The translations under genes were made by a program, and so were the position numbers. Below, piece by piece: positions 54,853 to 64,000 of a stretch of DNA of 64,000 nucleotides. Each line of letters opens with the position of its first letter. Within the stretch, counting starts at the first letter, position 1. The DNA comes from Pyrenophora tritici-repentis. Lineage: Eukaryota > Ascomycota > Dothideomycetes > Pleosporales > Pleosporaceae. The DNA is taken from contig NC_089395.1 of assembly GCF_003171515.1 (NCBI RefSeq), forward strand, positions 2,480,001-2,544,000, read 5' to 3'. The notes under the pieces were generated by a model, which worked only from the letters and a program-made list of their open reading frames with translations, made no database searches and was not told the origin of the DNA.

Positions 54853-57252
54853 CTATGCCACCTCCGACACCTTCCAGTCTCCACTTAGAAACTCCATACC
54901 CTTGAGCTCTCCCGTGCCGTCCATCTCTAGTACACCCTTCTGAACGCCTTTGGTATCCACCAAGACTGCCTTGTCACCTTTCTTCACACCATATAGTCTG
55001 ACCAACCCACCAGAAGCGAGCCAATCGTAGCCAAACCCGCCCTCGCCCTCTGTTCTCCCGAGCACCAACACAGTGCCTTCTCTCACAAACAACGGTAACT
55101 GGAGGAAGCCATACTTTTCCTTTATCCACCGGCCCCCTTGGACTTCTGTGCCATCCCAGAAGCTGAACCAACGACCAGGTGGCAGGTAGTACTCCACACT
55201 GCCATCTTCCTCAAAGACCGGTGATGCCAAGATCTGGCTGCCAACCATGAACTGGCGATCGAGATGCCAAGATGTTGGATCGTCAGGGAATTCCAGGGCA
55301 ATTGCTCGCACGCTCGTGGGCCAGCCATTGGCAATGCTCTCCTCAGCCTGCGCAAAAAGGTATGGCATAAGGCTGCGCTTAAGCTGCACCCAGTATCGCA
55401 ACACTTCGGTGCAGTTTTCAGGTTCCAGAGACGAATCATCGACTAGCCATGGTACACGGTACGAGCTTGAGCCATGCAGACGACTATGCGAGTTGAGCAG
55501 TCCGAATGCAACCCAGCGCTTGTAGATCCAAGGCGGCGGTTTGCCTTCGAAGCCACCAATGTCGCTTGTCCAGAACGAGAATGATGCGAGCCCTAGACTC
55601 AGACCACCTCGTATCGACTCTGAAAGTGCGGCGGGCGTAGACTCGCAGTCACCGCCCCAGTGGAGTGGGAATCGTTGTGATCCCGCACATGCAGTACGTG
55701 CAAATAATATCGCCTCGTGCTCTCCATATCGCTTCTGTACTGTTTCGTAGACCAGCTTGTTGTACATGAAAGCGTAGTAGTTGTGCATTCGGTTGGGATC
55801 CACGCTCTTATCGTGCCATTGGACGTTCTTCGTCGGTATACGCTCGCCGAAGTCTGTCTTGATGGAGTCCACGCCCGCATCGAATAGTCTCTCGAGCCAG
55901 TATTGGAACCACTCGCATGCTTCTGGATTTGTAAAGTCAACAATACCCATGCCAGTCTGCCAGAGGTCCCATTGCCATACATCTCCGTTTGTCTTCTTGA
56001 GTAGATAGCCTTTGTCGGCCGCATACTTGAATACTGGGCTTGCTTGGCCGATGTAAGGATTGGTCCAAACGCTGACCTTATTGATGAGGCCATCTTCTTT
56101 CATGCGCTTGATCTGGCCTGCAGGGTCCGAAAAAGACTCTGGATCCCAGACGAAATCGCACCAGTGAAAAGCGCGCAGCCAGAAGCAATCAAAATGGAAG
56201 ACTTCGACGGGGATCTTGGAATCGGACATCTTCTCGACAAAGTGACGGACAGTTTTCTCATCGTAGGATGTAGTGAACGATGTGCTCAGCCAGAGGCCAT
56301 ATGACCATGCTGGGACACGATTCGATTTGCCCGTGAGAATGGAGTACTTGGTTAAAACTTCCTTGGGTGTCGGACCGTATATGAGGTACCTTGAGGAGTC
56401 AGTGAATGAACTCCCTTGATCACCAGAGTACTCACCACTTTAGGCGCTGCCCCTCAACCGTAGTCTGCAACCTCGAACATCGCTCACTTCCAATCTCCAT
56501 GTCAATCTTATCGGGTGTATCAATAAAAACACCATAACCCCGTGAGCTCAGCCAGAAACTGATGTTTTTGTAGGCCTGCTCGCTTGATGTTCCGCCGTCC
56601 TCGTTCCAAACCTCAACATTCTGACCAATCTTGTTCCAGGCACCAAAACGCTCACCAAGTCCATGAATGGTTTCGCCGACGCTCAGTTCGGTTTGCGTAA
56701 AGACATAATGTTTATGAGCACTCAGGTCCTCGACAATCTTGGGCGTGCTCAAAGCTGGCGAGTATGCCAGCCCAACACTTCGGTTAAGCAGAGAAGTCAG
56801 CATTTTAGATCCATCTGTAGCGTGAAACTTGATGTCGAATGTATGCTCGTCTGAGCTGACAGTGGCGCTCAACCCTCCCGAGGTGACTGTGGTACCCTTC
56901 TCACTCTTCACTACCTGACCTTCTGAGGCAGGCTTGCCGTCTGGGAATACTTCAAAGTCGGGACCTAGGCGTCTTGCACCGGCGAAATGGGTTACTTCCA
57001 GTGATATAACGCCATCAAACTGCGCCTCAATCTCGACAGAGAGAGTGCTCAAATTGAGCGTGTCGCCCCGAGAAAGAATCTTTCTGGTTGGACACAGGAG
57101 CGTCACCGCTTTGTTGTCTTCTCGGGGTGTGACGGTGTATACCTCTTCCGCATGTTGGACTGTGAAGCGGTCATTGACCAACCACATGCCTGTTGGAGAT
57201 CAGCTTCAGCCATGGTATCTCTATCCTAGCTCATACCATCGCGAAACTTCAT
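54853..57252 (-). CDS. GH31 alpha-xylosidase, intracellular
   Basis: Releases alpha-linked xylose from the non-reducing end of xyloglucan oligosaccharides such as isoprimeverose. Three exons: 57237-57252 (16 bases), 56436-57189 and 54853-56389, giving 768 residues. The model starts MKFRDGMWLVNDRFTV and has no signal peptide, so the enzyme is predicted cytosolic. The active-site segment SIKTDFGERIP holds the probable nucleophile Asp436, and HWGGDCEST the acid/base Asp504. FHFDCFWLRAFHWCDFVWDP is the substrate-binding stretch seen in YicI-type alpha-xylosidases, which distinguishes it from alpha-glucosidases. Intron 2 splits the Trp codon in RLKW-YLIYGPTP. The co-oriented transporter downstream is a likely functional partner. 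Confidence 0.92.
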
Positions 57253-58424
57253 GTTTGTGTAGGTACCCAGGCCCAGATGGTTGTGTGAACGATCTACGTA
57301 GCCAGGGCTGATGAAGGATCAGTTGAGATAAGACTGCCACCTTGGAGCCCAAATACTGCAAGACAGCCAGATACGCCATCATGGCCTTCGGCTTTGCGGA
57401 CCGAGCCGTAGACGGTGGTGGTAACAGTGCTGTTGTGTGGACGGATTATTCGGGGAGATTTGCTCCGATGCCCCTCACCATGCGGGGTACAAGTCCTACC
57501 TCAACGATGCCCGTTAGTCTTATAATTGACAAGGGCACCCTTCCAGGTCGCTATCGTGTCGAGAAAATTCGAGAAAGTGGTGCGAGATGATGAGCCCAGC
57601 GTCCTAAGGAGTTTCCCGTTCCCCATTCGGCCCGGCGTTCTGAGCGACGAGCGGTTCCTGCACAGGCAGGTGCGTGCACGCATCCCCAACCTTCCAACCC
57701 GGCATGGCCCTTGCCTTTACGCTTAGTGGGGTATAGTTCACGACCTGTTGCGTCCCAAAAAGGCTCTGTCGCAATTCGCCTGAAGCCCCCGATTAAGGGG
57801 ACTCCCAAGCATAGCGGTCTAAGGAGTGGTCATGAAGCCCCACATCAGCAGCCATCCACCAGTAAGCATCTCATTGCTTGGCCGCTGTACAATAGCGGCG
57901 CCTACCGACTTCACTTTTTTCTGGACCACGTGGCACGGGCGTAGGAGCCGCGACCCCAACGCATGAATATGGCCTGAGTATTAACAGCAAGGAGATCCAA
58001 AAGGAGAGAATGAAAGTCGGGATCAACAATCAAGAATATCGTCTGGTCCAAGTGCACTCCACTTACCCCCACAACCCGGTGTCTTACCCAGGACACAAAT
58101 GATAGGAGTCGCTGAATTAGGCTCGGTACGCTTGCAAAAGCTTCGGCGCGGTCATTACGTGTCTCAAGTCTGCGCATATGGCTATGGGACGATTGCCAAA
58201 TTAATGATAAGCAGACCCAATCTGACTCGCGAATCATCTAGTTAAAGCGCCGTGAGGGTTTAAGTTGGCAGTGACAGCACACTAAGCAACCCCTCCCGAC
58301 ATCTCTTCAACATTTTGCCTTGACAAACCCTTCTTACCACTTCATTCCCAACAACACCCAACCTCTCTTGTCGCGAATCTCTGCCTCGCACGAATATCTA
58401 CGCTATCCAACCACCCTCGCCAAG
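57253..58424. other. Divergent promoter, alpha-xylosidase and EthD gene
   Basis: No gene is supported. CreA-like hexamers: GCGGGG (57482-57487), GTGGGG (57726-57731), and CCCCAC, the reverse form, at 57838-57843 and 58067-58072. One XlnR-like GGCTGA lies at 57306-57311, about 55 bases from the alpha-xylosidase ATG. Sites are seen; regulation is inferred. Confidence 0.4.
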
Positions 58425-58856
58425 ATGCCCATTTCCATCCTCGCTTTCTACACACGTGACCCAGATCTGAGCCCGGAGGAGTTCCAAACTTACATGGAAG
58501 GCACCCACATGCCGCTTGTCAAAGAAATATTCGGAGATCAGGCTCCCTTGTCCTGTACGCTGCGCTTCCCGGTGCGCGTCAAGTCTGGAGCTGGAGATCG
58601 ATTAGGTGCGCCGACGTCAACTCAGAAACGAGCCGATCCAGATGCACCAGTCGTCCTCGTCGGAGAGCCGAGTGACTTGGAATGGGATGCGATGAGCGAG
58701 TTCACGTTTCGAGATGAGCTGCATGTACAGCAGTGCTTGTCCATCTTGAACAGCCCAGATGGACAACGGCTGACAGATGATGAGGAAAAGTTTACGGTAC
58801 CGGAGAAGCTTCGCGTGGTTCTGATGGGCAATATGGGCCCTGCGATGCAGATCTAG
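58425..58856 (+). CDS. EthD-domain (dimeric alpha/beta barrel) protein
   Basis: Single-exon ORF of 143 residues from the ATG at 58425, which is in good context (CAAGATGCC). ISILAFYTRDPDLSPEEFQTYMEGTHMPLVKEIFG is the typical EthD start, with the conserved EGTHMPL turn; in the family this domain forms a ferredoxin-like dimer. The later AMSEFTFRDELHVQQCL strand-helix unit completes the barrel. Fungal members act in polyketide tailoring or have unknown roles; no polyketide synthase is nearby. The frame is open upstream but that part reads as leader. The reaction is not known. Confidence 0.75.
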   Translation: MPISILAFYTRDPDLSPEEFQTYMEGTHMPLVKEIFGDQAPLSCTLRFPVRVKSGAGDRLGAPTSTQKRADPDAPVVLVGEPSDLEWDAMSEFTFRDELHVQQCLSILNSPDGQRLTDDEEKFTVPEKLRVVLMGNMGPAMQI

Positions 58857-59785
58857 TGCGAGAAGACATGTACGATGCGGGGTGTAACAGTAAGTCCCCA
58901 CGACTACCTGAAAGATAAATGTATACTAATTTCAACAATAGATACGGGACGAACTCAATTGCATAATCAGGCAATACTAGCGGTTTTATTGGGGAAAATT
59001 CATTGACGTTGCTGGGAACCACCACATTTGGAGTCTGGCAGGAGTTTTTTTGGTGGCGGCGAACATGGGGGGCAACGATCTGACTCGCCAATACCAACCC
59101 CGGGCCCAGTCAGCTGCTAGAAACCGCTATACGAGATTTTGAAATTACTTGTTGATAGAAAAATTCAAGTCGCCAACTCCGAACCAGCTCACCCCAATCC
59201 AGGCTACAGAGCTCGCCGCTGTACACGTAACCCCCAGTTCATTCGTTCTACCTACATACTTTCGCGTGTAGCCCTGGTCCCTGGAAAATACACGGTGAGA
59301 CCGTTCTGGTCCTGTTGCATTCTCCTGCCGCGCCGCTAGGTGTCGATCTGGATTAGGGTTATCCGCGTCGTGAGACGCGTCGCAAAGGGCGGCAAGGCCA
59401 GCCGCGCGCAATGGGAATCCTAACCTCATGTATGATTCAGGATACTTATAGGATAGACGTTTTCGAAATTGCTGTGGAGATCATGTTGCGCATGCAGCGA
59501 TGCGCATAAGAAGGGGTCAATACATAGGATTCTGCTTTGGCGACGGGACATACCCACCTAGGTAGGTACTTTGGTATCGGTCCGTAAGCACGACTCGGCA
59601 GTCGAGGCCAGCCCAGCCCGCTCTCGCTAGACGGAGGCGTCTGGACAGGAGAGGAAAGCCAGAATATCGAAAGCTCCTTCTTTACTTCTCGCGCACATCA
59701 TACCCAGCTACTGGGTTGTGCATATCTTTGCTCACAGGGTCATCGAAGCTGAAGGTTTCAATATCAATTCGGCCAAAACTGAAGC
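58857..59785. other. Intergenic, promoter of the GMC oxidoreductase
   Basis: No gene seen. Small ORFs at 58792-59097 (-) and 59145-59429 (-) lack family features. Confidence 0.5.
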
Positions 59786-61733
59786 ATGTTGGGATTTGCG
59801 TGCGTGTATGGCGTAGCCGTGCTCACTTTGGTAGCTGCGGCGCCTACACAAGGTTCGGGTCTTTGCGAAGGTGTGCCAGGAGATGCGTCTTATGACTACG
59901 TGGGTATGCTTAGTTCTTCTTCAAACACCGAACACGCCTAGCATGCTCCTTGTTCGTTCAACTTAGCCTAACAACACAACAGTCATTGGCGGCGGCACAG
60001 CGGGACTCGCAATAGCTTCACGGTTGTCTGCGGCTGCATCCGTGGCAGTTGTGGAAGCCGGCGGGCTCTATGAACAAGACAACGGCAACCAGTCAGTAGT
60101 ACCATACTATGGTCTTGTCATGCCTGTCCTTGCAACCACCGAAGAATACCCGAAGCAACCTCTTATCGATTGGGACTTGGTGACTACAGCGCAACCTTCA
60201 GCTGGCAACCGTCGCATCCACTACGCCCAGGGCAAAACCTTGGGCGGAAGCTCAGCTATAAACACCATGGCGTACCACCGCGGGACTCTTGGCGCTTTTC
60301 AGCGCTGGGCAGATCAAGTTGGAGATCAGAGTTACGTGTTTAACAAAGTCCTTCCCTACTTCAAGAAGTCATCTACACTCACCCCACCAAATTTGGAGAA
60401 ACGCAAGACGCCAAATGCGACTGTACGATATGATCCCAACGCGTTTAATAACGCTTTAGGCGGGCCACTGCAGGTCTCATGGGCTAACTGGGTCGATCCA
60501 GCCCAAAGCTGGCTTGTGCGTGGCTTGCAAGCAGTTGGGCTGGAATTGAGCACCAAAGGATTCAACAGTGGAGAATTGAAAGGCGGTGCATGGGTGCCAA
60601 CGACAATTGATCCAAGGGACGCTAGAAGAAGTACTTCCAAAAGCAGCTACCTTGACGCATCGTCAAAGGGCACTTCGCGTCCGGTTGTCTACCTGCGTTC
60701 ACAGGCAAGTAAGATAGTGTTCGACAAACAGAAAAAGGCGGTAGGAGTATCCGTCACAACTGGGGGAAAGACGTACACGCTCTCTGCAAAGAGAGAGATT
60801 GTACTTTCTGCAGGCGTGTTTCATTCACCCCAGCTTCTTATGCTCTCGGGTAAGATATCCCCCAATCTTCATAACACACGTGCTAACATGGCGCTAGGTA
60901 TTGGACCCGCTGATACCCTTGCTTCATTTTCTATTCCCATCGTCTCCAGTCTGGCTGGGGTTGGCAAGAATCTGTGGGACCAGATCTTCTTCAATGTGCT
61001 CCGCGGCATTACTGTGCCAAACACAGGGACATATCTTGCGACACCGGCTCAACAGGCTCTTGCAGTACAGCAGTACACATTGAATGCTTCGGGGCCGTAC
61101 AGCTCAGGAGGAGGCTATCTCTCGTTCGAGAAGTTGCCACAGAAATATCGTACTGGTTTTTCTAGCCGCACTGCCAAGTTGCTCAACGATTTCCCGGCTG
61201 ATTGGCCCGAGATTGAGTACATCGCGTCTGGATTCCCTAGCGGTAGTGCAAACTACTCTACTATTGGAGCCATTAGTGCGACGCTGCTCACCCCTACATC
61301 GAGAGGCAACGTCACAATCAGCAGTGCGTCGGTTTCAGACCCGCCAGTCATTAACTTGGGCTGGCTAACCGATCCCGCCGATGGAGAGATCCTGGTTGCG
61401 GCTTTCAAGCACGTACGAGAAGCTTGGGCTACTTCTACCCTTTCTGGCGTTGTGTACGGCCCAGAGATCGCGCCCGGTGCTGCAGTGTCCTCGGATGCGG
61501 ATATTTTGAAATTTATCCGAGAGAATGCACAGCCCATATGGCATGCAAGTTCGACATGTGCAATGGGCAAATCTGCCAAGGATGGCGCGGTGGTGGATTC
61601 CAAAGGTCGCGTGTTTGGTGTGAAGGGGCTGCGTGTGGTGGACAACTCCATCACGCCCTTCAGCGTGCCGGGTCACCCGCAGAGCTCCGTGTATATGCTA
61701 GCCGAGAAGATTGCCCAAGACATGCTGGTATGA
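59786..61733 (+). CDS. GMC oxidoreductase, secreted (FAD)
   Basis: Oxidises an alcohol or sugar and passes electrons to oxygen or a quinone outside the cell. Three exons: 59786-59903, 59983-60849 and 60898-61733, giving 606 residues. Signal peptide MLGFACVYGVAVLTLVAAAP. The FAD glycine motif VIGGGTAGLAIASRL is split by intron 1; the second GMC signature GKTLGGSSAINTM follows. The catalytic pair is His544 in PIWHASSTC and His588 in PGHPQSS. Intron 2 is 48 bases with no stop in frame; removing it restores LMLSGIGPADTL, the conserved family junction. Substrate class (glucose oxidase, aryl-alcohol oxidase, dehydrogenase) cannot be decided by eye. It converges on the PTH11-like gene. Confidence 0.9.
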
Positions 61734-61868
61734 TAGCGCTCTAAGATATTATCAATTCACTCATAGAGATTGTGACAGCGCTGAAGTGACCATTCTCGTA
61801 CTTTCCATGAAAATTCAATATTACAATCATGATAAGTCGTCGGGTCTTTACAGCTATCGCTATAGCAA

Positions 61869-63264
61869 TTACACTCTGCTGTCCAGTGATCTCCTGGATT
61901 CCCCATCACACGATGAAGCAGATGCCAAGGCTCTCTCATCGCATTCGATAGACCGAAATGTTGCAAAATCGTGATCGTGATTCTTGGACTCGGACGTCCT
62001 GTCGCGCGAATCTTTCATTGGACTGCGATTTGAACCAACTTCGAGGGCCACCCAGTTGACATTCTGGACTCCAGGGGTAGGAGTAGGCACCGGCGCACAG
62101 AAGTACTTTTTGACGAACGTGTGGGTCGTAGGTAGACAGGTGCAGATGATGCCCATCCACATCTCGACCAGACTGTGGATGTTAGTGTGAAAATCATGTG
62201 TACGTTGGAGGATAGTCTTACATCCAAATGAAGTTCATCACCATTGCCCAGGTTCCGTCCGTCGCGATCTTATGCATATCGCGAACGACAGCATGAACTC
62301 TGATCAAGCTGACGACGCACACACTTTCAGCTGTTTAGTATCCGTGCTGTGCCATAGTCACTGGGTATAACTTACAAGGAGCCAGTCATGAGCAGCAAAG
62401 CTGGACCAATCTTCCGTTTCATAGGGAGTCGCAGGTCTTTTATGATGAAAAGTGGTAGTACCAAGAGTGCCAGATCGGTTGCTGCGTTTATACAAGCAGT
62501 AGCCAAAAAGAAGGCGTTCAGATCAATGCAGGAGCCCGTTGTGATGCTGAAGTCCCAGTATTTCGCGATGGGTTGGCACACCCATAAGAAACCAAAGGCA
62601 GCTGGAACGCTATAAAGGACGCAAATGGCCATGACGATGTAGACGATGCATCGGAAGCTTCTCGATATCGAGAAGCGCAGATAGAAGAAGCATAGAGATG
62701 CTTTGATCGCTAAAGTCGAGAGGTTGTAGAATATCGGGCCGGCGATGTCTCCAATCTGCGCGTTTTGGGTCAGCCATGTTTGCTTGTTGGCATCATGCCG
62801 GTCGACTAAGTGGTGCTTACCTTCATGAGTTTATTAAAATGGTAGTCGCTGACATCCCATCTGTGCTTTCCAAGGCCATTCGTCGTTTCTTCATCAAATT
62901 AGTTGTTGTAGTCTTCCTGACAGCAGCGGCGATACTCACGGTAACCGGTGACGATCGAAAACGCTAGAGCCAACAGCTACGCATTGCGTCAGTGATTGAC
63001 CGTGCAACACGGGAGCCGCAAAAACGGTGCGATTATCCTTACCGTAGCTATCGTAATGGAATCTGCTCGGTCGGTCAGTTGGAGATCTCAGACACTTTTG
63101 GGAGTAACTAATTGCTTACAATCGTCGTAGCCGGTGTTACGCAGGATGTAGCGCTTCGTGTAAAGACGCACGACACACAAAGGTATGGCAACGACAGGCC
63201 CAAGAACAGACGCGATGATCACTCGATACGCGATAGACTCACCCGAGGATTTGTCTGAGGCCAT
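61869..63264 (-). CDS. PTH11-like integral membrane protein (fungal rhodopsin domain)
   Basis: Seven exons: 63120-63264, 63043-63062, 62940-62976, 62821-62888, 62376-62755, 62222-62323 and 61869-62172, every join in phase, giving 351 residues. Exons 2 and 3 are only 20 and 37 bases. Family hallmarks are the motif TGYDDYSITIA after the first helix, GLGKHRWDVSDYHFNKLMK before helix three, FYLRFSISRSFR, and the loop CQPIAKYWDF with a later SCID. Seven hydrophobic segments are present and there is no CFEM domain. The C-terminal tail is short and charged. It differs strongly in intron number from the relative at 39545-40891, so the two are not a recent duplication. Confidence 0.82.
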
Positions 63265-64000
63265 TGTGGAGGATGTCCATGAGAGCGATCAGGCCCATCA
63301 TGAACATCCTCAAGTCTATTGATACCACTGTCTCAAAGAGCCGCAAAAGGGGCCGGGACAACCGCCACCAGTTCTAGGCTCAGTGTGACTGGTCCTAAGT
63401 CTTCAGCTCAGATTACCCCGCGGTAGGCCCGATTGCGGCTCGGCCAGTTTTGTATCACAAGGTTCCCGCCTCCCCGCCACGGGACGCATACCTCGCGATC
63501 ACGGAAGTCTGTTCACGTTGCCCGCAGGCAGGCGGCAGCCGCTATGGCATGAGGTGTGGTATGAATGACTCAGGTGCTATCAGGTCTGGCAAAGTGCGAT
63601 AGCCAAGGCATGCAGCCGTTGACAGCATTGACGATGTTCGATGTGTGTGTCTTTAAGGTTTCTCGTTATGGCTTGGCCATCTCCAACTATATCCAACAGG
63701 GTCAGTCTTAACGAGGAGGTGGTGCTGCGCCTTCATAATCCCGAGCTTCCTGGGGTATGGACTTTGGAAAGTCCGCTTGACTAACACATCCGGATCGACC
63801 GGTCAATGTTCCGCGAACCGATGGTTCGTGGTGGTGCTCAGATGGTGCCTGAATGGGAGGAAAGCTCCGGTTCCATACTTCGAACACGAACGCGAAGGCG
63901 ACACGCTAAACTTACACGTGACCTTTCACAATCGTTAGGCCTCCCACCACCCCACTGCGCTGTCCGCCCTTTTTATGCTTTCGACATGAGGCGGACTGCG
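63265..64000. other. Intergenic to window end
   Basis: No ORF of note and no RNA gene recognised. Probably the promoter of the PTH11-like gene and the flank of a gene beyond the window. Confidence 0.45.

Overview
This is a nuclear genome segment from a filamentous ascomycete. Short introns of about 45-80 bases with GT-AG borders and CTRAY-like branch points, a Zn2Cys6 regulator, a GH7 cellulase, two PTH11-like membrane proteins, a GMC oxidoreductase and a 72-nt initiator tRNA-Met all fit a plant-associated Dothideomycete, most likely Pleosporales. The lineage is inferred from gene content and was not tested by search. All gene models were spliced by eye: each join was checked for phase, and starts were placed on ATG codons.

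Layout. 0-11.6 kb: a small Ser/Pro-rich gene, a decayed NmrA-like gene, carnitine acetyltransferase (+), converging on mitochondrial malate dehydrogenase (-), then two F-box-like genes. 11.6-15.5 kb is gene-poor and visibly A/T-rich, with three promoter-like TATA/pyrimidine modules. 15.5-25.7 kb is dense housekeeping: GPI inositol-deacylase BST1 (+), ribosome-biogenesis GTPase BMS1 (-), a Pbi2-type proteinase inhibitor (+) and a mitochondrial PDK/BCKDK-type kinase (-). 26-40.9 kb: a secreted protein (-), a PTEN-type phosphatase (+), an AAA ATPase with a highly charged N-terminus (+), a Zn2Cys6 regulator (+), a small acidic protein (+) and a rhodopsin-domain membrane protein (-). 40.9-44.6 kb has no convincing gene. 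44.6-64 kb: GH7 endoglucanase (+), small ORFs, initiator tRNA-Met (-), clamp loader CTF18 (+), a sugar transporter and GH31 alpha-xylosidase (both -), an EthD-domain protein (+), a secreted GMC oxidoreductase (+) and a second rhodopsin-domain protein (-).

How genes may work together. Carnitine acetyltransferase (with both a mitochondrial presequence and a C-terminal AKL), malate dehydrogenase and the mitochondrial kinase all concern acetyl-CoA and central carbon flow; this is probably ordinary proximity, not a cluster. The strongest functional neighbourhood is the co-oriented sugar transporter plus intracellular alpha-xylosidase, whose upstream regions carry CreA-like and XlnR-like hexamers. 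With the secreted GH7 enzyme 8 kb away, which has a 16-bp palindrome of two CreA sites in its promoter, this suggests uptake and intracellular trimming of xyloglucan or related oligosaccharides under carbon catabolite repression. I saw no mobile element, CRISPR array or secondary-metabolite backbone gene. Other unusual structure includes a GCGACA-type array in the leader of an F-box-like gene, a triplicated 17-bp element before the secreted-protein gene, a 21-bp coding-length minisatellite between BST1 and BMS1, a start-codon micro-exon in the PTEN gene and a GC-AG intron in BST1.
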